DNA of 64,000 nucleotides, taken from Candidatus Sumerlaeota bacterium (GTDB taxonomy: Bacteria > Sumerlaeota > Sumerlaeia > SLMS01 > JAHLLQ01). The notes under the pieces are model-generated. The model had not been told where the DNA came from, searched no databases, and saw only the letters and a program-made list of their open reading frames with translations. Shown here one piece after another: positions 47,700 to 56,807 of the stretch. The DNA lies in NCBI GenBank assembly GCA_030156535.1, contig JASGMJ010000006.1:1-64000 (forward strand), in the 5' to 3' direction. How positions within the stretch are numbered: position 1 is the first letter of the stretch; each line of letters starts with the position of its first letter. Made by a program: the position numbers and the translations under genes.

Positions 47700-48338
47700 A
47701 TGAGTCTCTCAATGAACCGGACACTTCACGCCCTCCTCGCGGGGGGCGTTCTCGTTTTCTCTGCAGGATGCAAGAAGCCCATCCGTATCTTCTGGCCATC
47801 TGGACCACCGCGCTCGGCCGAACAGCAGACGGATGAAGCCGTGCAGGCCGCCACCACGGAAATCCGCGTTCCCACCACCACCCCGGAGATAGAGCCGGAG
47901 CCACGGTGGGAGCCCTTCGTGCCCGTGAAGGACGAAGGAACCCAGAGCTTCATCGAGGTCGGCTCGGGCAAGGAAACCTCACCGGCGGGTCTGCCGAGCG
48001 CCGAGCTGCCCAACGTGGAGTTCGCGTTCGACTCCGCCGAACTCCCCCCCGCTGCCAAGGCGGAACTCGACAAGGCCGCCACCTTCCTGGCGGCGAACCC
48101 CGCCGTGAAGGTGGTATTGCGCGGGCATACGGATTCCCAGGGAACAGATGAGTACAACCTTGCCCTGGGAAGCCGCCGCGCGCAATCGGTGCGCAACTAC
48201 CTGATCGGCAAGGGAATCCGCCCCGACCGGCTGGAGACTGTCAGCTTCGGCGAATTGATTCCACCACCGGGAGTGAGCGGGCCGGAGGCCATGGCACGCA
48301 GCCGGCGCGTGGAGTTCTTCCTGTATACGGAAGAATAG
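47700..48338 (+). CDS. Second OmpA-domain lipoprotein
   Basis: 212 residues from ATG 47700 (MSLSMNRTLHALLAGGVLVFSAGC) with AGGATC just before it; the longer track start overlaps the upstream stop. The lipobox VFSAGC predicts lipidation. A linker (residues 25-105) precedes an OmpA domain with VEFAFDSAELPPAAKAEL and LRGHTDSQGTDEYNLALGSRRAQSVRNYL. GHTDSQGTDEYN is the peptidoglycan-contact motif and is diverged from the first protein, so this is a paralogue that probably binds peptidoglycan as well. A GC-rich imperfect hairpin near 48340-48380 may end the operon. Confidence 0.9.
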   Translation: MSLSMNRTLHALLAGGVLVFSAGCKKPIRIFWPSGPPRSAEQQTDEAVQAATTEIRVPTTTPEIEPEPRWEPFVPVKDEGTQSFIEVGSGKETSPAGLPSAELPNVEFAFDSAELPPAAKAELDKAATFLAANPAVKVVLRGHTDSQGTDEYNLALGSRRAQSVRNYLIGKGIRPDRLETVSFGELIPPPGVSGPEAMARSRRVEFFLYTEE

Positions 48339-48449
48339 GCGGGAAGGAGGGCATTTCCCTCTTGCCTCCCGCGGGCTGGTTGTTTGTAGATACCCGCCCT
48401 TGCCGAGGCAGGTCGCAGGACGAGACCACGCCACGGCCCCGGAGTCCCC

Positions 48450-48525
48450 GGGCAGGTAGCTCAGTCGGTAGAGCAGCGGCCTGAAAAGCCGCGTGTCGGC
48501 GGTTCGATTCCGCCCCTGCCCACCA
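48450..48525 (+). tRNA. tRNA-Phe (GAA)
   Basis: A standard cloverleaf of 76 nt: acceptor GGGCAGG with CCTGCCC, D arm AGCTC..GAGC, anticodon stem GCGGC-CTGAAAA-GCCGC giving GAA, T arm GGCGGTTCGATTCCGCC, discriminator A and encoded CCA. Confidence 0.97.
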
Positions 48526-48555
48526 TCAAATTTCCCGTTGAAAACACGGAAATCG

Positions 48556-48586
48556 AATGGCCCGCCCCGCAACAGGGCGGGCCATT
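48556..48586 (+). terminator. Hairpin after tRNA-Phe
   Basis: Exact 12-bp inverted repeat AATGGCCCGCCC / GGGCGGGCCATT around a 7-nt loop, 30 bp past the tRNA end. Only a short T run follows, so it is a likely but imperfect terminator. Confidence 0.55.
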
Positions 48587-48692
48587 TGCATCATCCCCAA
48601 AAGGCTTGACACATCCCGGGGGTCCGTCTTGCCTTGGGGGGCACTAGATGTTTTGGACCCAAAATACGAAGTGAACTATGGAGGAAAGCCGC

Positions 48693-49229
48693 GTGAAGCT
48701 CACCGCCCGTCTCCTTTTCTGCCTCTCTCTGATCGGGATGTTCGTCCTCGCTGGCTGCGGGGATGAGCAGGTTCTGGAGCAGGTCCAGAAAGACCGCGAG
48801 AACATGACCGCGATGGTCGACCAGGCCGCCGGGGATCTCAACTCCTCGCTCGAGAAGCTGAAGTCGGAGAACAACAACCTTCGCATCGCCATCGAGGTTC
48901 AGAGCCGCCAGATCGAGGACCTCTCGTTCCAGATCCGCAAGCTGCAGGAAGCCGCTGGCGTCGCCAAGCAGCAGATCGAACGCGAGAAGGCGGAAGCCGA
49001 AGCCGGCAAGGGCTTCAAGTTCTGGCAGTACCTGGTCATCATCATCGTCGTTATCATCGTGATCGTGATCCTGTGGCGCCTGCTGCGCCCGCGCCCCTTC
49101 GAGGAAGACGAGGACGAGGATTTCTCCTCCTTTGACGACGACTTCGGCTTCGACGACGAAGACGAGCTTCTCGACGACGAAGACGACAAGGCCGCCGACG
49201 ACGAAGACGACGGCGAAAAGAAGAGCTAA
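48693..49229 (+). CDS. Lipoprotein with coiled coil, transmembrane helix and acidic tail
   Basis: 178 residues if GTG 48693 is the start; ATG 48678 is in frame 15 nt earlier, but its own first codons contain the SD GGAGGA at a proper 7-nt spacing to the GTG. A lipobox MFVLAGC predicts lipid attachment. Residues about 30-100 form a coiled coil (LEQVQKDRENMTAMVDQ, NLRIAIEVQSRQIEDLSFQIRKL). A second hydrophobic helix (WQYLVIIIVVIIVIVILWRLL) is followed by a tail of about 55 residues, mostly Asp/Glu (FDDDFGFDDEDELLDDED). A lipid-anchored protein with an additional transmembrane helix is unusual. I do not recognise a family. Confidence 0.8.
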   Translation: MKLTARLLFCLSLIGMFVLAGCGDEQVLEQVQKDRENMTAMVDQAAGDLNSSLEKLKSENNNLRIAIEVQSRQIEDLSFQIRKLQEAAGVAKQQIEREKAEAEAGKGFKFWQYLVIIIVVIIVIVILWRLLRPRPFEEDEDEDFSSFDDDFGFDDEDELLDDEDDKAADDEDDGEKKS

Positions 49230-49283
49230 TCGGCGTGCGGCACGCGACCTTCGGTTGCGCCGGACACCCTAAAAGGTAAACCC

Positions 49284-49320
49284 ATCGCCCCGGAGCCCTG
49301 TTCTCCGGGGCGATTTTCTT
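49284..49320 (+). terminator. Rho-independent terminator before purA
   Basis: Stem ATCGCCCCGGAG / CTCCGGGGCGAT (12 bp) with a 7-nt loop, followed by TTTTCTT. It separates the acidic-tail lipoprotein from purA. Confidence 0.88.
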
Positions 49321-49357
49321 GCCGGCGGGCCAACGCGCCCTGCGGAAAGCGAGCTAG

Positions 49358-50638
<1,281 letters not shown>

Positions 50639-50651
50639 GGAACGCCACGCA

Positions 50652-51470
50652 ATGACAACCGCCGCCCAGGCCGGAATGCCCATGACGCTGCGCGATTTCC
50701 TTCGCGCGGGCCCCGTGATGTGGCTGCTTGTGCGGCGGGAATTCCGCGCACGCTATGCGGGCTCGACGCTCGGCGTCGTCTGGAACGCCATCCATCCCCT
50801 CGTCATGATTGGCATCTACGTGCTCGTGTTCTCGAGCATCATGAAGGACCGTGCGGGCGATGCGACGCGGCTGGACTATGCGATCCACCTGACGGCGGGG
50901 ATGATCCCGTGGTTTTTCTTCTCGGAGGTCGTCTCGCGCTGCACGAGCGTGCTGGTGGACAACGCGAACTTCCTGAAGAAACTGGCGATGCCGGCGGAAG
51001 TCCTCCACGTCAGCGTGCTCATCAATTCATTCATCATCCACGCCTTCAGCCTGTGCGGCCTCGTCGTGTTCCTGCTGCTGGCGGGAGCGCCCGTTTCGCC
51101 GAGTGTGGTCTTCGCGATTCCGATCATGATCGCGCTGGGCGGCGTGGCGCTGGGGCTCGGCCTGCTGCTCAGCGTCCTGCATCTCGTTTTGCGCGACATC
51201 GGGCAGTTCGTCTCCATCGGCCTGCAGTTCCTGTTCTGGCTGACGCCGATCGTGTACTACCTGACGATCCTGCCACCCAAGGTGGCGTGGCTGATTCGCT
51301 TCAACCCGATCCTGGGCTATGTGGCGGCGATCCAGCGGCTGTTCGGCTCCGAGCAGTCCGGCTTCACGAAGGAACACTACCACGTGATGTGGTTTCTGCC
51401 GTTCGTGCTGGTGCTGATGGGGCTGGCGTTTCTGCGGCGCCACCGTGCCGAGATCCTGGACCAGTTGTAG
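50652..51470 (+). CDS. ABC-2 polysaccharide export permease (Wzm/TagG-like)
   Basis: 272 residues. An ABC-2-type inner-membrane permease with an N-terminal amphipathic interface helix and LVRREFRARYAGSTLGVVWNAIHPL, typical of Wzm/KpsM/TagG exporters. Six membrane helices are visible, with the signature GLQFLFWLTPIVYYLTILP. Such proteins translocate undecaprenyl-linked O-antigen or teichoic acid together with a Wzt-type ATPase. Here no ATPase is adjacent; the next gene encodes a methyltransferase. The start is 13 bp after purA. Confidence 0.92.
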   Translation: MTTAAQAGMPMTLRDFLRAGPVMWLLVRREFRARYAGSTLGVVWNAIHPLVMIGIYVLVFSSIMKDRAGDATRLDYAIHLTAGMIPWFFFSEVVSRCTSVLVDNANFLKKLAMPAEVLHVSVLINSFIIHAFSLCGLVVFLLLAGAPVSPSVVFAIPIMIALGGVALGLGLLLSVLHLVLRDIGQFVSIGLQFLFWLTPIVYYLTILPPKVAWLIRFNPILGYVAAIQRLFGSEQSGFTKEHYHVMWFLPFVLVLMGLAFLRRHRAEILDQL

Positions 51471-51476
51471 GCTTCC

Positions 51477-52232
51477 ATGTTGAAGAAGATTCGCGAACTG
51501 ATCGGCCAGGCGCCGGGCCGCATTGCCCGGGACGCGGGAGAATACTGGTCCGCGAGCCGTGACGACGCGGGAAAGCGCAGTCTGTCGCATTGGCGCGGCG
51601 AAGGCGCGTGGACGGACGAGCAGCGCTGGCTGGGAATTGGGCGCGCCAATCGCGCGAGCTTCGAGTGCCTGCGCCATTTCGCAGGCGAGGAGGGGCCGTT
51701 CGCCACCATGGCGGAGTGGGGCCCCGGAGGCGGCTCGAACGCGCTGGCCTTCCTGCCCGAATTCTCGACCTGCCACGGGATCGACATCTCGGCGGCGAAC
51801 CTTGAGGAGTGCGCCCGCCAGCTCGCCCGGGAGGGACGCCAGGGGTTTCAGGCACATCTGTTCCCCGCAGAAACGCCGGAAGTCATCCGCGACCGGATCG
51901 CCGAGCCTCTCGACTTCTTCCTCAGCACCGCAGTCTTCCAGCATTTCCCGGGAAAGGAGTACGGTGCCACTGTAACCCGCCTGGCGTTCGACCTGCTGCG
52001 GCCGGGCGGGTTGGCGCTGATCCAGACGCGATTCGACGATGGAAACGAGCGCTTTCGCCCGAGGCGGGCGAACTATCGCGAGAACGCCGTGACATTCACC
52101 TCCTACGCTCTGGAAGAGTTCTGGGACGTTGCCGAGCAGGCAGGCTTTGAGCCGCTGTACGTGACACTGGTGCGAAAGACGAACTATGCCTCCTATGCGC
52201 TGCGGCGTCCCCGCTGCCAGGATATGCTTTGA
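51477..52232 (+). CDS. Class I SAM-dependent methyltransferase
   Basis: 251 residues. The SAM-binding motif I reads MAEWGPGGGSNALAFLPEF, followed by an acidic turn HGIDISAANLEECARQL. LDFFLSTAVFQHFPGKEYGATV and LRPGGLALIQTRF match post-motif regions of small class I methyltransferases. The N-terminal half (REYWSASRDDAGKRSLSHWRGEGAWTDEQRW) is typical of methyltransferases found in polysaccharide loci. It begins 6 bp after the ABC-2 permease stop, so a role in capping or modifying the exported glycan is plausible but not shown. Confidence 0.88.
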   Translation: MLKKIRELIGQAPGRIARDAGEYWSASRDDAGKRSLSHWRGEGAWTDEQRWLGIGRANRASFECLRHFAGEEGPFATMAEWGPGGGSNALAFLPEFSTCHGIDISAANLEECARQLAREGRQGFQAHLFPAETPEVIRDRIAEPLDFFLSTAVFQHFPGKEYGATVTRLAFDLLRPGGLALIQTRFDDGNERFRPRRANYRENAVTFTSYALEEFWDVAEQAGFEPLYVTLVRKTNYASYALRRPRCQDML

Positions 52233-52271
52233 GAACACGCAGAGAATCTCGCGGCGGGAGCGCCTTCGCTC

Positions 52272-52299
52272 TTGACTTGGGCCCGGCCGTTCGTACTCT
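52272..52299 (+). promoter_or_regulatory. Candidate promoter of tRNA-Glu
   Basis: TTGACT, a 16-bp spacer and TACTCT lie upstream of the tRNA, leaving a leader of about 30 nt. The -10 match is weak. Confidence 0.35.
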
Positions 52300-52337
52300 C
52301 GGGCTCCCTTGCGGGGCGTGTGCGACCGCAACTGAGT

Positions 52338-52415
52338 GACCCCTTCGTCTAGGCTGGTCTAGGACGGCGCCCTTTCACGGCGTAAACACGGGTTCAAATC
52401 CCGTAGGGGTCACCA
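52338..52415 (+). tRNA. tRNA-Glu (TTC)
   Basis: 78 nt with acceptor GACCCCT / AGGGGTC, anticodon loop CCTTTCA giving TTC, T arm CACGGGTTCAAATCCCGTAG, discriminator A and encoded CCA. The D loop (CTAGGCTGGTCTAGGA) is longer than in the E. coli homologue. Confidence 0.95.
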
Positions 52416-52423
52416 CCAAATTT

Positions 52424-52455
52424 CGCCGCCCGGATACCCTCCGGGCGGCGTTTTT
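52424..52455 (+). terminator. Rho-independent terminator of tRNA-Glu
   Basis: Perfect 10-bp stem CGCCGCCCGG / CCGGGCGGCG with an ATACCCT loop, followed by TTTTTC. It lies 8 bp beyond the tRNA CCA. Confidence 0.9.
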
Positions 52456-52460
52456 CATTT

Positions 52461-53816
52461 TCAGGGCTGGCTGGAAGAAGCGGACGTGGACTCGGGCGAG
52501 CGCTCCCATCGTGGCGGCAAGGCGTTTTGGGTGGCATCGCCAAAATCAGGGGGCATGGGAGGAGGATTGCGGTAGATCTCGCTTCTCATCTCGATGTGTT
52601 TCTCCGTGAGCACCGCCGTCAGGATGGAAAGCCGCTCGAGTTCCGCGTACAAATCAGCCTGGGTGACACCGTACTTTTCGAGATGCGGGAAGAGAACAAC
52701 GAGGCATCCCTCTGCCGTCAGCGCATGGCGCAGCGGATTGGGGTGCCAGTCGTAGGGTGGGTAGAGGGCCATATCGTTGCTCGTCAGGCCATGATCGAGG
52801 ACATAGGTGCGCACGCGCTGGAACGGATCGATGAGGGGAATGTCGAACTCCTTGCAGAAGCCCCGAATCTGCTCGTAGCGGATGTCCTTCTCCCACGTTT
52901 TCTCCTTCTCCCAGAGCATCTCCGGGGGCAGAAGGCAATAGAGCGGGATGCCCTTCTCGCGGCAGGCGGCGGCAAGGCGGCCATAGGCGCCCCGGGTTGC
53001 CTCGGGGCCGACGTGATGGCGGTAGCGGTCAGGAATGGTGTCAGGGTCTTGGATCAGTGGCTCTTCAGGGTGAAAGTCAAACTTGATACGCATGCTGTTG
53101 AGGTCCAGTTCCGACTGAAACCCTGACATGACGTAGGAGAGGGACTCGGGATCGAAAAGGAAGAGCTTGTCGAACCGTGTGCCGTAGTTGTTTTCCTGAA
53201 GGAAATCGGGCAGAATGTTGTCATTCATGCTGTACTGGATGATGACAATGTCGGGGTCGTACTTCACGCCGTACTCGAAGAACGTCGCGACTTCCATGAC
53301 CGCGTTGTACCCGGGAACGCCGGTGTTGATCACCTCGACGTGGGCCTTGTCCTCAACGATGCGTTGCATGGCACCTTCGAGGACCTGAACATAGCCCTCT
53401 TCGAGAAGCACGCCCCAGTTGAATGAGTTGGAATCGCCCAGGACAAGGACGCGGAATCCATCCGAAGGCTTCTCCTCCTGGAACTCGTTGTCGTGATAGC
53501 CCAGCGAATTGATCCGCACCGGCGCGCCACGAAAGACGCCACGCGCATTGGGCTTCAGCCGATAGACGATGTCGTCGTTGGGAACGGGATAGACGAGGTC
53601 GCCGAGTTTGACTTCCTTGCGCGGATCAGCCGGAAGATCGCGCGAAAGCTGCTCGATTCTGCCCCGGAACATGTAGGCCAGATACGCCCTCATCCCGATC
53701 TCGGCAACGAGCAGTGCCCCCACAAGGCCCAGCAGCAGCGCCAGTATGCGGAAGAGCCGCTGGCGCGAGGGGCTGAGGGATCGGCGGACGGGCTGCTTCT
53801 CGGGAGGTTCAGGCAC
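52461..53816 (-). CDS. Membrane-anchored SGNH/GDSL-like hydrolase
   Basis: 451 residues from a GTG start (53816). One N-terminal membrane anchor (ILALLLGLVGALLVAEIGMRAY) places the rest outside. The SGNH motifs are VLVLGDSNSFNWGV (block I), GYNAVMEV (block II), QYSMNDNIL (block III) and WHPNPLRHALT (block V, with DxxH as DWHPN). These fold as serine esterases or acyltransferases that modify glycans with acetyl or acyl groups. The C-terminal tail is Ser/Pro-rich. It follows the Wzz-like gene by 2 bp, suggesting a shared transcript and a role in surface polysaccharide. Confidence 0.9.
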   Translation of the reverse strand: MPEPPEKQPVRRSLSPSRQRLFRILALLLGLVGALLVAEIGMRAYLAYMFRGRIEQLSRDLPADPRKEVKLGDLVYPVPNDDIVYRLKPNARGVFRGAPVRINSLGYHDNEFQEEKPSDGFRVLVLGDSNSFNWGVLLEEGYVQVLEGAMQRIVEDKAHVEVINTGVPGYNAVMEVATFFEYGVKYDPDIVIIQYSMNDNILPDFLQENNYGTRFDKLFLFDPESLSYVMSGFQSELDLNSMRIKFDFHPEEPLIQDPDTIPDRYRHHVGPEATRGAYGRLAAACREKGIPLYCLLPPEMLWEKEKTWEKDIRYEQIRGFCKEFDIPLIDPFQRVRTYVLDHGLTSNDMALYPPYDWHPNPLRHALTAEGCLVVLFPHLEKYGVTQADLYAELERLSILTAVLTEKHIEMRSEIYRNPPPMPPDFGDATQNALPPRWERSPESTSASSSQP

Positions 53817-53818
53817 GG

Positions 53819-55141
53819 TTACGCTTTAGAGGCGGTCTGCAAGCGCAGCGACGCGCGCAAATAGAGTTCGCCGATGAAGATGAGAATGAGCAACAGAAAC
53901 AGGCCACCGCCGGCACCCAGCGAGAGCAACGAGCGGCGCGGCCAGATCTTCTCCTGCGGCACCACGGGCTTGGAGAGCAGACGCAGCGTCCCGTAGCGGC
54001 GGATACTGTCAGAGAGGGGATCGCCCTCCCCCGCCTCTTCGTCCACGGCGCGCAGCAGAGCCTCGGCCGGCGCGCCCACCGTGGAGTTGAGCCGCACGGC
54101 GTACTGCAGGCGGTTGAGCTCCACGCCCAGCGACGCGATTTGCGAGGCAAGTGCGGCGGCGGTGGCACTGCCGGTGCGCACCTGCTGCTCGATTTCGGGA
54201 ATGCGCGTCTCTACTTCGGCGATTTCGGCTTCGAGCTGGGCGAGTTCCTCGTTCAGTGCCCCGTCGGAATTGCGCGCCTCGAGACGGGTCTTTTCCAGAA
54301 GCAACTGCGTCTGGAGCTCGTAGAGCCCCATGGGGCCCTCGATCTTGTTCTGCTCGATGGTCAGCGAGGATTCACGCGGGCCCGAGTACATGTTGAAGCC
54401 GATGATTTCGTTGTCGACCGGGGCTTCCTGCTTTCTGCGCGGCGCCCAGGTAAGTTGGCGCAGGTTGCTGTCGATCCGCGCCTCAATCAACTCGCGCTCC
54501 GCCTGGAGTTCGGTCTGCTGCGCGACGATGGTACCGAGTTCCTGCTTCAGGTCCTCGGTGCGCCTGCGCGTGGAATCGATCAGGAAGCGCGCTTCTTCGT
54601 TCAGCAGGTTGCCGTACTTTTCCAGCAGGTGCGACGTCCACAGATTCATCAGGGCAAGAGCCTGGCCCTGGGAATTGCCACGCACCTGAAGCTCGATGAC
54701 CGGAGAATACTCGGTGATGATCGTCGTGTCCACGGTCGCGGAAGAGGCCGTGCGAAAACGGGGGCGGAGCTTTTCAAGCGGCGTCTCGATGACGGCGTGC
54801 TGGCCTTCGGGTTCGCCGTCAAAGAACCCGTCCTCGACCATCGTGTTGTACTGGCGGCGAACGTACTCAATCACCTCGTCCGAGGTGAACATGCCCCGGA
54901 ACGACGGCGGGTCGATGCCCGGCTTGTCGTTCTCCATGTTGTTCATGCGGGGCTGCTCGCGCACGAGGATCAGCGCCCGCGTCTCGAACACGTTGGGGTG
55001 AAAGAGCCACAGCCCAACATAGGTGCCCACGAGAGCGAGGAGCGAGAGGCCGACAATCCAGAAACGGCGCTTCCAGAGATGAACGACGTAGTCCGTGGCC
55101 TGGAGGCCGGTGGGCGAATCGTCGAAGGGCTGTTGGACCAT
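53819..55141 (-). CDS. Wzz-like chain-length determinant
   Basis: 440 residues with two membrane helices near the ends (FWIVGLSLLALVGTYVGLWLF and AGGGLFLLLILIFIGELYLR). Between them lies a periplasmic region dominated by long coiled-coil helices (RRTEDLKQELGTIVAQQTELQAERELIEAR). This is the polysaccharide copolymerase layout of the Wzz/ExoP family, which sets O-antigen or exopolysaccharide length. The Pro-rich segment near the second helix (LSKPVVPQEKIWPRR) fits the family. No tyrosine-kinase domain is present. It pairs with the SGNH gene that starts 2 bp downstream. Confidence 0.9.
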   Translation of the reverse strand: MVQQPFDDSPTGLQATDYVVHLWKRRFWIVGLSLLALVGTYVGLWLFHPNVFETRALILVREQPRMNNMENDKPGIDPPSFRGMFTSDEVIEYVRRQYNTMVEDGFFDGEPEGQHAVIETPLEKLRPRFRTASSATVDTTIITEYSPVIELQVRGNSQGQALALMNLWTSHLLEKYGNLLNEEARFLIDSTRRRTEDLKQELGTIVAQQTELQAERELIEARIDSNLRQLTWAPRRKQEAPVDNEIIGFNMYSGPRESSLTIEQNKIEGPMGLYELQTQLLLEKTRLEARNSDGALNEELAQLEAEIAEVETRIPEIEQQVRTGSATAAALASQIASLGVELNRLQYAVRLNSTVGAPAEALLRAVDEEAGEGDPLSDSIRRYGTLRLLSKPVVPQEKIWPRRSLLSLGAGGGLFLLLILIFIGELYLRASLRLQTASKA

Positions 55142-55188
55142 ATGGCCGGTTTGCTCCGGGAGTAAGTATGCGGGGCGTCAGAGGGGCG

Positions 55189-55596
55189 TCAGGGTTCGTC
55201 GAGAGCCGCTGCGCCCTCCTCGTTCACCAGGCGTCTTCCGTCTTCAATGGCTTTCAGCTTGGCGGACTGGCGGGAAACACCCAGGACGTTGATGTTCATC
55301 GCGGCGGCCTCATCCGTCAGATACACGGGCTTCACCGAGTCCGTGGCGTCGGAGCTGCCTTCGGCGGGCGCGGGCGGCTCGTCGACGAATCTCACCTCGA
55401 CGTCCTCCATCCTCGCACCTTCCTTCAGAGCCTGGTTGGCCATGCGCTCCAGACCGCTGCGCCCGCTCTTCACCATTGCATCGATCTCGGAAGTCAGGGC
55501 GTCCACGTCCTTCCTCGGCACCGTGAAGTACCGGAACCCGGCAAAGGCAAAGAGGAGAAGATCGGCGATCAGGACTACAAGACAAACCCACTTCAT
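55189..55596 (-). CDS. Small single-pass membrane protein, unknown function
   Basis: 135 residues from ATG 55596, preceded by GGAGG at good spacing. A signal-anchor (MKWVCLVVLIADLLLFAFAGFRYF) is followed by a soluble region. A Pro/Ala/Ser segment (PPAPAEGSSDATDS) separates two charged helices (DVDALTSEIDAMVKSG and VSRQSAKLKAIEDGRR). No family recognised. It lies 20 bp after the pheS stop on the same strand, in place of the usual pheT. Confidence 0.75.
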   Translation of the reverse strand: MKWVCLVVLIADLLLFAFAGFRYFTVPRKDVDALTSEIDAMVKSGRSGLERMANQALKEGARMEDVEVRFVDEPPAPAEGSSDATDSVKPVYLTDEAAAMNINVLGVSRQSAKLKAIEDGRRLVNEEGAAALDEP

Positions 55597-55617
55597 GGCG
55601 GAACCTCCGGAGACGCC

Positions 55618-56688
55618 TCAGAACTGGGTGAGGAATCTGAGATCGTTCTCGTATAGCAGGCGGATATTGTTAATGCCGTACTTGAGCATGGTGAAGCGGT
55701 CGAGGCCAACGCCAAAGGCGAAGCCCGACCAGTTTTCCGGATCGATCCCACAGTTGCGCAACACCGTCGGGTGGATCATACCGCACCCGAGAACTTCGAG
55801 CCAACCCGTCTGCGAGCACACGCGGCAGCCCGAACCCTTGCAGAAAATGCATTCCACGTCCACTTCGGCGCTCGGCTCGGTGAAGGGGAAGAACGACGGC
55901 CGGAACCGCGTGCCGACGTTCGCGCCGAAGAACGACTGCAGGAAGGCGTTCAGAACACCCTTCAGATGGCCCATCGAGATGTTCTTGTCCACCAGGTAGC
56001 CTTCAGTCTGGTAGAACATCGGCGAGTGAGTGACATCGGAATCGCAGCGATAGACCTTGCCCGTGCTGATGATCGCCAGCGGCGGCTCAAGTTCGGTCAT
56101 CGTGCGGATCTGATTGCCCGAGGTGTGCGTGCGCAGAACGCGGCCGCGCTCGGTGAAGAACGTGTCCTGCATGTCGCGCGCGGGGTGATCGGCGGCGATG
56201 TTGAGCGCCTCGAAGTTGATCCACTCCGTTTCGATTTCCGGGCTCTCCATCACGCGGAAGCCCATGGAGCGGAAGATGGCTTCCATCTCGCGGCGGGTGC
56301 GTTCGAGCGGATGAAGGTGACCGGAGGCAATCGCGGCACCGGGGAGCGTGACGTCGATCGCCTCGGCTTCGAGACGGCGGCGGATTTCCGCGGCTTCGAG
56401 TTGCTCGCGGCGCTCCTTCTCGATGCGGACAATCTCGGCCTTGCGATTATTGAGCTGGCGCCCGGCAAGAGGCTTCTCCTCGGCGGAGAGCTGACCGAAC
56501 TTCTGGTTCAGCCCTGCGAGGCGTCCCTTCTTGCCAAGATAGTTGATGCGGAGTTCATCCAGGCGCGGGAGCGAGTCCGCCGTCGTGATGGCGTTCTCGG
56601 CATCGGCGAGGGCGGAATCAATCTCTGCCAGAAGCGCCCGGAGCGCTTCGGAGGTGGTGTCTTCGTTGAGGGCGGGGCCGTCGGTCAT
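55618..56688 (-). CDS. pheS: Phenylalanyl-tRNA synthetase alpha subunit
   Basis: 356 residues from ATG 56688 (MTDGPALNEDTTSEALR). The longer ORF adds 32 unsupported residues. An N-terminal coiled coil (LDELRINYLGKKGRLAGL) precedes the class II core: motif 1 HPLERTRREMEAIFRSMGF, motif 2 DMQDTFFTERGRVLRTHTSGNQIR, motif 3 GFAFGVGLDRFTMLKYG. A Cys cluster (CIFCKGSGCRVC) is characteristic of many PheS. The enzyme is normally an (alpha beta)2 tetramer with PheT, but no pheT follows here. Confidence 0.97.
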   Translation of the reverse strand: MTDGPALNEDTTSEALRALLAEIDSALADAENAITTADSLPRLDELRINYLGKKGRLAGLNQKFGQLSAEEKPLAGRQLNNRKAEIVRIEKERREQLEAAEIRRRLEAEAIDVTLPGAAIASGHLHPLERTRREMEAIFRSMGFRVMESPEIETEWINFEALNIAADHPARDMQDTFFTERGRVLRTHTSGNQIRTMTELEPPLAIISTGKVYRCDSDVTHSPMFYQTEGYLVDKNISMGHLKGVLNAFLQSFFGANVGTRFRPSFFPFTEPSAEVDVECIFCKGSGCRVCSQTGWLEVLGCGMIHPTVLRNCGIDPENWSGFAFGVGLDRFTMLKYGINNIRLLYENDLRFLTQF

Positions 56689-56807
56689 GAGAGGCAAAGG
56701 GTACTGGATATGAAGGATTTGCGCGGCACGGGGCGAGCCCGGCAGCGAGATCGGATGGTTTTGGTGGGCGGTGCGGTACGTCAACCGAAGATCGGAGACT
56801 CCCGCGC

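Noticed and set aside
48606-48634. TTGACA as promoter of the acidic-tail lipoprotein
   Set aside because: The -35 is perfect, but no acceptable -10 hexamer lies 16-18 bp downstream.
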